NCBI RefSeq assembly: GCF_015351245.1
Contig: NZ_JADKSO010000002.1
Coordinates: 124,001-188,000 of the forward strand
DNA length: 64,000 bases
Origin: Rathayibacter sp. VKM Ac-2879
GTDB taxonomy: Bacteria; Actinomycetota; Actinomycetes; Actinomycetales; Microbacteriaceae
Direction of reading: 5' to 3'
The notes below the pieces were generated by a model that was not told where the DNA came from, ran no database searches, and saw nothing but the letters and a program-made list of their open reading frames with translations. Made by a program: the position numbers and the translations under genes. Below are positions 8,911-17,841 of the stretch, in pieces. The first letter of the stretch is position 1; each line of letters opens with the position of its first letter.

Positions 8911-8971
8911 GGGCGGCCGCGGCGACCGGCAGACTGCCAGCAATCCTGGCCCCTTTTGCCGATTCCCCTGC

Positions 8972-8977
8972 GAGAAT
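8972..8977 (+). promoter_or_regulatory. Possible -10 of the MoxR gene
   Basis: GAGAAT, eight bases before the ATG at 8986. No Shine-Dalgarno sequence is present between them. Weaker than the TANNNT cases because the first base is not T. Confidence 0.35.
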
Positions 8978-8985
8978 CGACAGCT

Positions 8986-10029
8986 ATGACCTCCCTCGAT
9001 GACCCCCGTTCCGCCATCGGCTCGGGGTCGGCCCGCCGAGCGGCCCCCGAGGAGCCGTTGACGCGCGGGGAGTTCACCGCGCACTGCGCCGCGATCCTCG
9101 GGAATCTGACCCGGGTGATCGACGGCAAGGCCGACGAGGTCTCGATGGCGTTGACGGTGTTCCTCGCGGGCGGCCACTTGCTGATGGAGGACGTGCCAGG
9201 AACCGGCAAGACGGTCCTCGCCAAGTCGCTGGCCGCCTCCGTGGGCGGCAGCGTCTCGCGCATCCAGTTCACGCCTGATCTGCTGCCCTCCGACGTCACG
9301 GGGGTCTCGGTCTACAACCAGGCGAGCCGCGACTTCGAGTTCAAGCCGGGGCCGGTGTTCGCGAACATCCTGATCGGCGACGAGATCAACCGCGCCTCCC
9401 CGAAGACCCAGTCGGCGCTGCTGGAGTGCATGGAGGAACGGCAGGTCTCGGTCGACGGCACCACACACCTGCTCCCGTACCCCTTCGCCGTCGTCGCGAC
9501 GCAGAACCCGGTCGAGATGGAGGGCACCTACAGCCTCCCCGAGGCTCAGCGCGACCGGTTCATGGCCCGCCTCTCCCTCGGCTACCCGGACGAGCGCGCC
9601 GAGCTCGAGATGATCCGCACCCGCGACGCGGCGAGCCCTCTCGAGGAGCTGCGTCCTGTCGTCGGGCTCCGCGAGCTCGCGCGGATGATGGCGTACGTGC
9701 GGTCGGTGTACGTCGCCCCGCCGGTACAGGAGTACGTCGTGGCCATCATGCAGGCCACCCGCATCGATCCCGAGCTGCGCCTGGGCGGCAGCCCACGCGC
9801 CACCCTCCAGCTCATCGCGGCGGCGAAGGCGCTCGCCGCGATCGGCGACCGCGACTTCGTGGTGCCCGACGACATCGACGCTCTCGCCGTGCCGGTGCTC
9901 GGTCACCGCCTCCTGCCGGCGACTCGACTGCCTGGCCGCTCCGGCGCGGGAGCCTCGCACTCGGTCACCGAGATCGTCCGACGCATCGTCGCCGCCACAC
10001 CCGTTCCGTTCAGCGGCCGTGGCGACTGA
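8986..10029 (+). CDS. MoxR-family AAA+ ATPase
   Basis: 347 residues. Walker A is EDVPGTGKT, Walker B is LIGDEINRASPKTQ, with sensor and arginine-finger segments around ATQNPVEMEGTYSLPEAQRDRF. MoxR ATPases act as chaperone-like remodelers, usually with DUF58/VWA partners, and this gene overlaps a DUF58 gene by 11 bases, followed by a transglutaminase. The three-gene set MoxR-DUF58-TgpA is widespread, but its substrate here is not shown by the sequence. Confidence 0.92.
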   Translation: MTSLDDPRSAIGSGSARRAAPEEPLTRGEFTAHCAAILGNLTRVIDGKADEVSMALTVFLAGGHLLMEDVPGTGKTVLAKSLAASVGGSVSRIQFTPDLLPSDVTGVSVYNQASRDFEFKPGPVFANILIGDEINRASPKTQSALLECMEERQVSVDGTTHLLPYPFAVVATQNPVEMEGTYSLPEAQRDRFMARLSLGYPDERAELEMIRTRDAASPLEELRPVVGLRELARMMAYVRSVYVAPPVQEYVVAIMQATRIDPELRLGGSPRATLQLIAAAKALAAIGDRDFVVPDDIDALAVPVLGHRLLPATRLPGRSGAGASHSVTEIVRRIVAATPVPFSGRGD

Positions 10030-11335
10030 GCCGCGCCGGGGCGACCGTCCCTCGGCGCGACGGGGTGGCCTCCCCGCCGTCGCCGGACTCGCGTTGACGC
10101 TTCGCGGCGGGGTGCTGCTCGTGCTGGGAGTCGCAGCGGTCGTCATCGCGCCGATCATCGCGTTCCGCGAGCTGCTGTTCCTCGGGCTCGTGCTACTCGG
10201 GCTGCCGCTCGGTGCGCTGCTGTCGCTGCTCGTCGTCTCGCCGACGCTCCAGGTCCAGCGTCGGTTCAGCCCCCAGGTGGTCGCGGTCGGCGACATCGTC
10301 GAGGTTGACGTCGTGATCGAGAACCGCGGTCGGCCGCTGCTCGGCGGGTCGCGTGCGGTGGACAGGCTCGAGCGGATCGAGCGTGGCGCCCTCTCGGGGA
10401 GCATCGCTGCGACAGGCACCTTCGACCTGCCTCCCCTCGCCGCTCCCGGCAGCGGAGCGAGCCGCGTCCGGGCGCGATACCGCGTGAACGCCACGCGTCG
10501 CGGCATCCACCGGCTCGGACCCCTTCGGCTCGTGCGCGGCGACGCCCTCGGGCTCGCGCGGCGCGAGAGCATCGTGGGCGCCGCGCAGCCCTTCGTCGTG
10601 ACTCCGCGCGCCGTCCCTCTGCAGAGCGACGTGCTCGACTCGCACGGCGCCGGCGGCTCGAGCGCCGTCGCGCACGCGACCGCGGGAGCCGGCACCGACG
10701 ACGTGATCCCGCGCGACTACCGCCCGGGCGATGCGATGCGGCGGGTGCACTGGCGGGCGAGCGCGCGCACGGGCCAGCTCAAGGTGCGTCAGGACGAGCA
10801 GAACACCGACCCGCACGCCTGGATCCTTCTCGAGTCGCGGGCCGAGCGGATCCTCGCCGCCCGGGGGCCCGACGCCGGCGCCCGTCTCGAATGGGCGGTG
10901 TCGATGACCGCCTCGCTCGCCGTGCATCTGATCGAGCGCGGCTTCGAGACCCACCTGGTCGAGACGGGAGCCGACGACGAGCGCCAGCACTCGGAGGACG
11001 AGCGCGAGGTCGCGCATGACGTGCTCCTCAGCCTCGCCGAGCTGGTCCCCTCACCGGGCTCGGTCGATGCGGCGGCCCGCATCGTCGCGGAGATGCGGGA
11101 GGCGCAGGGCGCCCGACCCGTGTTCGCGGTGCTCTCGCGGCTGCGCGAGGAGGACCTCGACTCCCTCGCCTCGCTCGCGGTGCAGGCCCGCCCGGCCCTC
11201 GCGTTCGTCGTCGGAGGAACGCCCCAGGAGGAGGCGGTGCTCGCCGCCAGGGGGTGGCACTGCGTCGCCGTCTCGCCGCAGTCGAGCATCGAGGAGGCCT
11301 GGTCGCAGGCTCTCGCCCTGCGGATGCTCTCATGA
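10019..11335 (+). CDS. DUF58 domain-containing membrane protein
   Basis: 438 residues. Two adjacent hydrophobic segments (about residues 25-70) anchor it. The DUF58 core has the signature IPRDYRPGDAMRRVHWRASA followed by a VWA-like C-terminal part. GTG starts inside the end of the MoxR gene and the stop overlaps the transglutaminase start as ATGA, so production of all three is coupled. Probably presents substrates to or is remodelled by the MoxR ATPase; biochemical role unknown. Confidence 0.88.
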   Translation: MATEPRRGDRPSARRGGLPAVAGLALTLRGGVLLVLGVAAVVIAPIIAFRELLFLGLVLLGLPLGALLSLLVVSPTLQVQRRFSPQVVAVGDIVEVDVVIENRGRPLLGGSRAVDRLERIERGALSGSIAATGTFDLPPLAAPGSGASRVRARYRVNATRRGIHRLGPLRLVRGDALGLARRESIVGAAQPFVVTPRAVPLQSDVLDSHGAGGSSAVAHATAGAGTDDVIPRDYRPGDAMRRVHWRASARTGQLKVRQDEQNTDPHAWILLESRAERILAARGPDAGARLEWAVSMTASLAVHLIERGFETHLVETGADDERQHSEDEREVAHDVLLSLAELVPSPGSVDAAARIVAEMREAQGARPVFAVLSRLREEDLDSLASLAVQARPALAFVVGGTPQEEAVLAARGWHCVAVSPQSSIEEAWSQALALRMLS

Positions 11336-13584
11336 GTGGCGCGGGAGGCGAGGTGCGGATGCGAGACGCGCGGAGCGGCTCGTTCGCGCTCTCGGCGCTG
11401 CTGTGGCTTCTCGTCGTCGCGGCGGCCTCGGGAATCGATCGCCTGCTCGTCGGCTACGCCTGGCTTCTCCAGCTGGCGTTCGCGGTCGGGATCGTGCTGG
11501 CCGTGCCGGCTGCGGCTCGGGCGCTTCGTGCCCACCCCGTCGTGCCTCCGCTGGTCGCGACGCTGACGGCGATCGCGGTCGTCACCGGGATGTTCGTCCC
11601 CTCGCGCGCCCTGCTCGCCGTCGTGCCTACGTCGGCGGCCCTCGGCGAGGCCGAGACTCTCGCGCGGGCCGGCTTCTCGTCGATCGCCCAGCAGGGGCTG
11701 CCGGCGGTCGCCGATCAGGGCATCGCGTTCCTGCTCGTGGGCGGAGTCGTCGTGCTCGCCTGGGCGAGCGACCTCTTCGCGTTCTCGGTGCGGCTGCCGG
11801 CGCTCGCCGGGCTGTTCGCGGCGACGCTGCTCGCGGTGCCGGCGATCGTGGATCCGCTCGACGTGTCGTGGCCGAGCCTCATCGTGACGGCTCTCGCGTT
11901 CGCAGGGATTCTGGCCGTCAGTGCCACGCCGGCTCACAGGCGGGTCCCGTTCGGCGCAGCCCTGCCCACGGCGGCGATCGTGGGAGTCGTTGTGGTGGCC
12001 GCGGGCCTGCTCACCGGCTCTGCGGGCGGGTTCGCGCGCAGCAGCCTGTCCTCGAACGTGACCGGCTCGCTCTTCAACGGCTCGATCGATCCCATCGTCG
12101 CGCTCGGAGCGGACCTGCGCCGACCCAACCCGGTCGTCGTGCTGCGCTACTCGACCGACTCCGAGCTGCCGGTCTACCTCCGTGTGCTCACCGTCTCGGA
12201 CTTCCAGGGCGACGACTGGGCGCCGACCCCGACCGAGCAGACCGCCCCGATCGACGCCCCGATCGCCCCCGAGGGCCTCGATGCCAGCGTGCCGCGCGTG
12301 CGCGAGGAGGTCGACGTCTCGATCGACAGCCTGCGCAGCCAGTGGCTCCCGGTGCCGTATCCGGTCGCCTCTCTCACCGGTGTGGGCGACGGGTGGCTGC
12401 AAGACGTGCAGGACGGCTCGATCCGCGGCGACGCGACCACCCGTTCGGGCGATGACTACCGGGTGGAGGCGCTGCGGCCCGAGCCTGATCCGCAGCAGTT
12501 GCTCGCAGCTCCCGCGGCGACCGGGCTCGAGCGCTATCTGGCGGTGCCCGACGACGTCCCGCCGCTGGTGCGGACGACGGCCGAGGAGGTCACAGCCCGG
12601 GCCGGGAACGACTACGACCGGGCGCGCGCGTTGCAGGCCTACTTCCGTTCGGCGCAGTTCAGCTACTCCGAGGACACTCCCGCCCAGGAGGGCTACGACG
12701 GCGACGGCGTCGGCGTGCTCCAGGCGTTCTTGACCACGAAGGCGGGGTACTGCGTCCACTTCGCGTCGGCGATGGCCGTGATGGCCAGAGAGCTCGGCAT
12801 CCCGTCGCGGCTCGCGATCGGGTACCAGCCGGGAGCGGTGGTGCCCTCCGTCTCCGGCGCCTTGTCGAGCTACCGCGTGCTCTCCTCCGATCTGCACGCC
12901 TGGCCCGAGCTGTACTTCGAGGGAGTCGGCTGGCTGCCGTTCGAACCGACCCCCAGTCGCGGCGCCCCGGCGTCGTACACGCTGCCGAGCGCGACCGCCT
13001 CCACAGCCCCGAGCACGCCGGCCACGCCGGGAGCCGCCTCCAGCACGACGCCCACCGCCTCCTCCGCGCCGGTGGCGACGAGCACGCCGACGGCCTCCGC
13101 GGCGAGCACGGCACCGGGAGCCGCCGAGGCGACGGCGACGGCGCCGCTCGTGGGTGGGTGGCTGGTCCTCCTGCTCCTCGTGCTCGTGCCGTGGCTGTTG
13201 CGAGCCGTGCAGCGCGGCCTGCGCCGCCGGCGCGCCTCGGCGGGCTCGATCGAGGCCGCCTGGGCCGAGCTGCTCGCCGGCGCACGCGATCTCGGCCTGC
13301 CCGTCGACGCCGGCTCTTCGCTCCGAGCGCAGGAGGCGTTGCTCGCCGAGTCGCTGGGCGGGCGCCAGGGGACGCTCGCGACGCTGCGAGGGCTGCGTGA
13401 GCGCGTCGAGCGGCGGCGCTACGCCCCCGTGTCGAGCGCCGAAACAGGATGGGAGGCCGGCGCTCGCGTGCTCGCCGAGCTGAGGTCGGCCGCGGGGGTG
13501 CCCCGCCGCCTCCTCGCCACCGTGGCGCCCCGCTCGGCGCTCGAGAGCCTCGCGCCGGTCGGACGTCCGAGGTCCGACCTATGA
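11332..13584 (+). CDS. TgpA-like membrane transglutaminase (DUF3488/transglutaminase-like)
   Basis: 750 residues. The N-terminal half has six or seven hydrophobic helices. It is followed by an exposed domain with a transglutaminase-like core: nucleophile region TKAGYCVHFASAMAVMAREL, His in LHAWPELYFEGVGW, and an acidic residue in PFEPTPS (Glu where Asp is also common). A Thr/Ala/Ser/Pro-rich linker, one more membrane helix near residue 610 and a cytoplasmic Arg-rich tail complete it. Start overlaps the DUF58 stop (ATGA). Likely acts on cell-surface proteins or peptidoglycan peptides; substrate unknown. Confidence 0.88.
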   Translation: MSGAGGEVRMRDARSGSFALSALLWLLVVAAASGIDRLLVGYAWLLQLAFAVGIVLAVPAAARALRAHPVVPPLVATLTAIAVVTGMFVPSRALLAVVPTSAALGEAETLARAGFSSIAQQGLPAVADQGIAFLLVGGVVVLAWASDLFAFSVRLPALAGLFAATLLAVPAIVDPLDVSWPSLIVTALAFAGILAVSATPAHRRVPFGAALPTAAIVGVVVVAAGLLTGSAGGFARSSLSSNVTGSLFNGSIDPIVALGADLRRPNPVVVLRYSTDSELPVYLRVLTVSDFQGDDWAPTPTEQTAPIDAPIAPEGLDASVPRVREEVDVSIDSLRSQWLPVPYPVASLTGVGDGWLQDVQDGSIRGDATTRSGDDYRVEALRPEPDPQQLLAAPAATGLERYLAVPDDVPPLVRTTAEEVTARAGNDYDRARALQAYFRSAQFSYSEDTPAQEGYDGDGVGVLQAFLTTKAGYCVHFASAMAVMARELGIPSRLAIGYQPGAVVPSVSGALSSYRVLSSDLHAWPELYFEGVGWLPFEPTPSRGAPASYTLPSATASTAPSTPATPGAASSTTPTASSAPVATSTPTASAASTAPGAAEATATAPLVGGWLVLLLLVLVPWLLRAVQRGLRRRRASAGSIEAAWAELLAGARDLGLPVDAGSSLRAQEALLAESLGGRQGTLATLRGLRERVERRRYAPVSSAETGWEAGARVLAELRSAAGVPRRLLATVAPRSALESLAPVGRPRSDL

Positions 13585-13585
13585 T
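13580..13585 (+). promoter_or_regulatory. -10 element of recG (leaderless geometry)
   Basis: TATGAT, a near-consensus hexamer, ends six bases before the GTG at 13592. It overlaps the last bases of the upstream transglutaminase gene, giving recG its own promoter despite the 7-base gap. Confidence 0.65.
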
Positions 13586-13591
13586 CGCAAG

Positions 13592-15754
13592 GTGATTCCG
13601 GACCCTCTCGACGCCTCCCTCGCGCCGCTGATCGGGCCACGGACGGCGGCGGCCGTCGAGAAGGCGTTCGGCTACCGCACCGTCGGCGAGCTGCTGGGCC
13701 ACTACCCGCGTCGCTATGCGCAGCGCGGCGAGCTCACCGAGCTCTCGCGACTGCCGAGGGGCGAGAGCGTGACGATCGTCGCCGAGGTGCGCGAGGTGCG
13801 CGAGCGGCCGATGCGCAACCGGCGCGGCAGCCTGCTCGAGGTCGTGATCTCCGACGGCACGGGCACGCTCTCGCTGACGTTCTTCGGGCAGGCCTGGCGG
13901 GCGGCGAAGCTGCACCGGGGCGCCCGCGGAATCTTCGCGGGCACCGTGTCGATGTTCCGCGACACCCCGCAGCTCACCCACCCCGACTACCGCCTGTTCG
14001 ACGACGAGGAGGCGGTGGCCGCCGAGGCGGGCGGCACGCTCGCGAAGGACTGGGCCGAGCGGCCGATCCCGATCTACCCGGCCACGAGTGCGCTCTCGAG
14101 CTGGCAGCTCCAAGCGGCGATCGGCGTGCTCCTCGATGGTCTACGCGACGTGCCCGATCCGATGCCGGAGGCGATGCGTGCCGGGCGCGCCCTGCTCCCG
14201 CTCGGCGAGGCCCTCGAGCTCATCCACCGTCCGCGACGCGAGGGAGAGGAGTCGCAGGCGCGCGACACGCTGCGCTTCCACGAGGCGTTCCTCCTCCAGC
14301 TCGCGCTGCTCGAACGCCGGGCCGCCGCTCGAGCGACCCCGGCGACGGCGCGGGTGCCTCGAGCGGGCGGCCTGCTCGAGCGCTTCGACGCGGCCCTCCC
14401 GTTCGACCTCACCGGCGATCAGCGCACAGTCGGAGCCGAGATCGAGGCCGACCTCGCCGCCGACGCTCCGATGACGCGCCTCGTCCAGGGAGAGGTCGGC
14501 TCAGGCAAGACGCTCGTGGCGCTCCGCGCGATGCTGACGGCGGCCGAGAGCGGCGGCCAGGCGGCGCTGCTCGCGCCGACCGAGGTGCTCGCCGGGCAGC
14601 ATCTGCGGTCCATAGTGCGGACGCTGGGGCCTGAGCTCGCGACGGAACTGGTGCCCACCCTCCTCACCGGCGGCCTCGGTGCCGCCGAACGACGCTCCGC
14701 GCTGCTGCGGATCGTTTCCGGCTCGGCCCGCATCGTCGTCGGGACCCACGCGCTGCTGGGCGACGCCGTCTCGTTCTACGACCTCGCCCTCGTCGTGATC
14801 GACGAGCAGCACCGCTTCGGCGTCGACCAGCGCGACGCGCTGCGACGCAAGGGTGCGACGCCTCCGCACGTGCTCGTGCTCACGGCGACCCCCATCCCGC
14901 GCACGGTCGCGATGACGGTCTTCGGCGACCTCGACACCTCGACGATCCGGGAGCTGCCGGCGGGGCGCCCCGGTATCGCGAGCCACGTCGTGCCGCTCGC
15001 GGACCATCCCTCCTGGATCGCCCGGGCGTGGGAGCGGGCCGAGGAGGAGATCCGGTCGGGACACCAGGTGTACCTCGTGTGCCCGGCGATCGAGCCGGGC
15101 GAGGCGACCGAGACTCCCGCCGCCGCCGAGGAGGGGCCGCCACTCACGACGGTCCTCGCCACGCTCGAGGGCGTGCGCGCGCATCCGACGCTCGGCGCAC
15201 GCCGCTCGGCGGCACTGCACGGGCGGATGTCCGCCGACGAGAAAGATGCCGTGATGCGCGCGTTCGCGGCCGGAGAGATCGACGTGCTGGTCTCGACGAC
15301 CGTGATCGAGGTCGGTGTCGACGTGCCGAACGCCTCGATGATGGTGGTGCTCGACGCCGAGCGCTTCGGGGTCTCCCAGCTGCACCAGCTCCGCGGGCGC
15401 ATCGGGCGCGGAGGCGTCGCCGGCGTCTGTCTCTTCGTGACGGCCGCCGAGGCGGGCACCGTGGCGCGCGAGCGGGTCGAAGCGGTCGCGGCGACGCTCG
15501 ACGGCTTCGAGCTGGCCGAGGTCGACCTCGAGCTGCGGCGCGAGGGCGACGTTCTCGGCGACTCGCAATCGGGGGGCCGCTCCTCCCTCCGCCTCCTGCG
15601 GGTCGTTCACGACGCGCAGCTGATCGTGGAGGCGCGTGCGCTCGCCGAACGGCTCCTCGCGACCGATCCACTGCTCGCCGAGCACGACCGCCTCCGCGCG
15701 GCACTCGAACGCCGCGTCCAGGACCGCGACCGCGAGTTCCTCGCCAAGAGCTGA
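13592..15754 (+). CDS. recG: ATP-dependent DNA helicase RecG
   Basis: Branch-migrating helicase that regresses stalled forks and processes recombination intermediates. 720 residues. N-terminal wedge/OB region with GYRTVGELLGHYPRRY, Walker A GEVGSGKT, Walker B with DEQH in place of DEAD (VVIDEQHRFG), motif III TATPIPRT, and C-terminal helicase motifs with STTVIEVGVDVPNA and QLRGRIGRG. All motifs are intact. coaD follows after 27 bases. Confidence 0.96.
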   Translation: MIPDPLDASLAPLIGPRTAAAVEKAFGYRTVGELLGHYPRRYAQRGELTELSRLPRGESVTIVAEVREVRERPMRNRRGSLLEVVISDGTGTLSLTFFGQAWRAAKLHRGARGIFAGTVSMFRDTPQLTHPDYRLFDDEEAVAAEAGGTLAKDWAERPIPIYPATSALSSWQLQAAIGVLLDGLRDVPDPMPEAMRAGRALLPLGEALELIHRPRREGEESQARDTLRFHEAFLLQLALLERRAAARATPATARVPRAGGLLERFDAALPFDLTGDQRTVGAEIEADLAADAPMTRLVQGEVGSGKTLVALRAMLTAAESGGQAALLAPTEVLAGQHLRSIVRTLGPELATELVPTLLTGGLGAAERRSALLRIVSGSARIVVGTHALLGDAVSFYDLALVVIDEQHRFGVDQRDALRRKGATPPHVLVLTATPIPRTVAMTVFGDLDTSTIRELPAGRPGIASHVVPLADHPSWIARAWERAEEEIRSGHQVYLVCPAIEPGEATETPAAAEEGPPLTTVLATLEGVRAHPTLGARRSAALHGRMSADEKDAVMRAFAAGEIDVLVSTTVIEVGVDVPNASMMVVLDAERFGVSQLHQLRGRIGRGGVAGVCLFVTAAEAGTVARERVEAVAATLDGFELAEVDLELRREGDVLGDSQSGGRSSLRLLRVVHDAQLIVEARALAERLLATDPLLAEHDRLRAALERRVQDRDREFLAKS

Positions 15755-15769
15755 GCGGTGCCTCGACGG

Positions 15770-15775
15770 TACGCT
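15770..15775 (+). promoter_or_regulatory. -10 element of coaD (leaderless geometry)
   Basis: TACGCT ends six bases before the coaD ATG at 15782, with no ribosome-binding site between. Confidence 0.6.
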
Positions 15776-15781
15776 CGCCTC

Positions 15782-16264
15782 ATGGCTCACATCGCCGTCG
15801 TCCCCGGCTCGTTCGACCCCGTCACCCTGGGGCATCTCGACGTCATCGAGCGCGCCGCCCGCCTCGTCGACGAGCTGCACGTCGTGGTGGTCCACAATCC
15901 CGCCAAGACTGCGCTGCTGCCGATCGCGCAGCGCGTCGCGCTGATCGAGCAGTCGATCGCGGAGGCGGGCATCGAGGGGAGCATCGTGGTCGCCTCCTGG
16001 GGCAGGGGGCTCCTCGTCGACTACTGCACCGAGGTCGGGGCGACCGTCCTCGTGAAGGGCATCCGTTCGCAGATCGACGTCGCGTACGAGACTCCGATGG
16101 CGATCGTGAACCGCGACCTCGCCCATGTCGAGACGGTGTTCCTCCTGCCCGACCCGGCCCACGCCCACGTGTCCAGCTCTCTCGTCCGTCAGGTCTCCTC
16201 CCTGGGCGGCGACGTCTCGCCCTACGTCCCGCCCGCCGTCGCCTCCTACCTCGCGGACGCCTGA
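15782..16264 (+). CDS. coaD: Phosphopantetheine adenylyltransferase
   Basis: Transfers AMP to 4'-phosphopantetheine, the penultimate step of coenzyme A synthesis. 160 residues, the usual length. The nucleotidyltransferase motif is [15 protein letters not shown] (TxGH), and the C-terminal helix-capping motif is HVSSSLVRQ. The recG-coaD order is common in bacteria. Start fixed by the -10 six bases upstream. Confidence 0.95.
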   Translation: MAHIAVVPGSFDPVTLGHLDVIERAARLVDELHVVVVHNPAKTALLPIAQRVALIEQSIAEAGIEGSIVVASWGRGLLVDYCTEVGATVLVKGIRSQIDVAYETPMAIVNRDLAHVETVFLLPDPAHAHVSSSLVRQVSSLGGDVSPYVPPAVASYLADA

Positions 16265-16333
16265 CCCCCCCCGCCGCTCGCGAGGAAACGGGGGATCGTG
16301 TCCGGAGCGGGGACTCGAGGACGAGACCTCCGG

Positions 16334-16339
16334 GAGAAT
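16334..16339 (+). promoter_or_regulatory. Possible -10 of cofE
   Basis: GAGAAT ends six bases before the GTG at 16346. The first base departs from TANNNT, but the spacing is the same as at neighbouring leaderless-type promoters. Confidence 0.4.
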
Positions 16340-16345
16340 GGTCCC

Positions 16346-17146
16346 GTGATCGAGACGCGCGTGCAGGCCTGGGCCCTCGAAGGCATCCCGGAGGTGGCTC
16401 CCGGTGACGATCTGCTCGAGCTGATCCTCGCCGCCATCGCCGCCGCGGAGCCCGCCGACCGGCCGCGCGACGGCGACATCCTCGTGGTCACGAGCAAGGT
16501 CGTCTCGAAGGCGGAGGGCCGGGTCGTTCCTGCGGTCGACCGCGAGGACGCGATCACCGCCGAGACGGTCAGGGTCGTCGCCACCCGTGCCCACGCCCAC
16601 GGCGTCACCCGCATCGTCGAGAACCGCCTCGGCATCGTTCAGGCCGCCGCGGGCGTCGACGCCAGCAATGTCGAGGCGGGGACGGTCCTGCTGCTCCCGC
16701 TCGACCCCGACGCCTCTGCCCGCGCCCTCTGCGCCGGCCTGCGCGCTCGCCTCGGCCGCACGGTGGGCGTCCTCGTCAGCGACACGCTCGGGCGGGCGTG
16801 GCGCGTCGGGCAGACCGATGCTGCGATCGGCGCGGCGGGGGTGCAGGTCGTCGACGATCTCCGCGGTGCCGTCGATGCGCATGGGCGCACGCTCGGCGTG
16901 ACCCTGCCCGCCGTGGCCGACGAGATCGCGGCGCTCGGCGACCTCGTGAAAGGAAAGGCGAGCGGTCGGCCCGTCGCCGTCGTCCGCGGGCTCGGGAGGC
17001 TCATCGCCGGCCTCGACGCACCCGGCGCCCGCTCGCTGACCCGTACAGGACCGGAGGACATGTTCCGGCTGGGCACCGACGAGGCGTTTGCGGAGGGCTA
17101 CGCGGCGGGTCGTGCGGCGGCCCGGGCCGCGGAGGAGGGCGCGTGA
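16346..17146 (+). CDS. cofE: Coenzyme F420:L-glutamate ligase (CofE type)
   Basis: GTP-dependent ligase adding gamma-linked glutamates to F420-0. 266 residues, covering only the CofE domain; the nitroreductase-like second domain of mycobacterial FbiB is absent. Family segments: [36 protein letters not shown], and [18 protein letters not shown]. The GTG overlaps nothing upstream and has a -10 six bases away. It overlaps cofC as GTGA, so the two F420 steps are coupled. Confidence 0.92.
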   Translation: MIETRVQAWALEGIPEVAPGDDLLELILAAIAAAEPADRPRDGDILVVTSKVVSKAEGRVVPAVDREDAITAETVRVVATRAHAHGVTRIVENRLGIVQAAAGVDASNVEAGTVLLLPLDPDASARALCAGLRARLGRTVGVLVSDTLGRAWRVGQTDAAIGAAGVQVVDDLRGAVDAHGRTLGVTLPAVADEIAALGDLVKGKASGRPVAVVRGLGRLIAGLDAPGARSLTRTGPEDMFRLGTDEAFAEGYAAGRAAARAAEEGA

Positions 17147-17763
17147 CGGGAGGGTGGAGCGCCGTGGTCGTGTTCAAGGGCCGCGGTGCGTCGAAGTCGC
17201 GGCTCGAGCTCGCCGATCGTGCGGCGCTCGCCGAGGCGTTCCTGCTCGACACGCTCGCGGCCGTCGCCGCCGCGCGGGGAGTCTCGTCGCTGCTTCTGGT
17301 GACGTCCGACGTCGCGGCCGCCTCGGCGGCGACGGGGGAGCATCCGGCGCTCGTGGTCGTGCCCGATCCGGGCACTCTCGACGCGGCGGTCTCGCTCGGG
17401 GCCGCGCGGGCTCTGCTCGAGCGTCCGGAGGCGCCCGTCGTCGTGCTCACGGGCGACCTGCCCGCGCTCGTCGCGGCCGATCTCGACCGGGCCCTGTCGG
17501 CCGTCGCGGGCGCTCTTCCCGCCGTCGTCCCCGACCGCGAGGGGAGCGGCACCACGGCCCTTCTCCTCTCCGCGGGGGCGCTCATCGAGCCTGCGTTCGG
17601 CCCGCACTCGCTCGAGCGTCATCGGGCGGCGGGCTGCGCGGTGGTCCCCGTGCCGGACACCTCGACCCTTCGGCTCGACGTCGACACCGTCGCCGATCTG
17701 CGCGATGCCGAGGAGGTGGGCGTCGGCCCCCACACGGCCCTCGCCCTCGCCGCCGCGGCCTGA
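17143..17763 (+). CDS. cofC: Phosphoenolpyruvate/2-phospho-lactate guanylyltransferase (CofC/FbiD)
   Basis: Activates the 3-carbon acid of F420 with GTP, giving the substrate of CofD/FbiA. 206 residues with a nucleotidyltransferase fold. N-terminal [15 protein letters not shown] carries the Lys of the KxxxxSKSR-like motif, with VLTGDLPAL (metal Asp) and [17 protein letters not shown] start overlaps the cofE stop. Neither cofD/fbiA nor the FO synthase gene is in the window, so F420 synthesis must be completed elsewhere. Confidence 0.88.
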   Translation: MTGGWSAVVVFKGRGASKSRLELADRAALAEAFLLDTLAAVAAARGVSSLLLVTSDVAAASAATGEHPALVVVPDPGTLDAAVSLGAARALLERPEAPVVVLTGDLPALVAADLDRALSAVAGALPAVVPDREGSGTTALLLSAGALIEPAFGPHSLERHRAAGCAVVPVPDTSTLRLDVDTVADLRDAEEVGVGPHTALALAAAA

Positions 17764-17795
17764 GCTCTACGCGTCACGACGCCGCGTCCGTTGCC

Positions 17796-17841
17796 GAGAC
17801 ACGGCCTCCGCCGCGGTGCTCGGCGGCAGAGGCGGTGTCTC
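17796..17841. terminator. Convergent terminator hairpin with GAGACAC/GTGTCTC arms
   Basis: GAGACAC (17796-17802) pairs with GTGTCTC (17835-17841), then GCCTC with GAGGC and GCCG with CGGC towards the loop. The right arm contains the stop codon of the minus-strand aminotransferase gene (TGAGACAC when read on that strand). The hairpin lies between convergent cofC and that gene. Confidence 0.65.

Noticed and set aside
6682-10695. Very long open frame on the minus strand (over 1300 codons)
   Set aside because: It overlaps thiL, the MoxR gene and others in antisense, has no recognisable domain beyond the genuine rsmD and DUF3515 frames, and is expected from high third-position GC. Similar antisense frames at 735-2414, 14501-16882 and 19249-21993 were dropped for the same reason.
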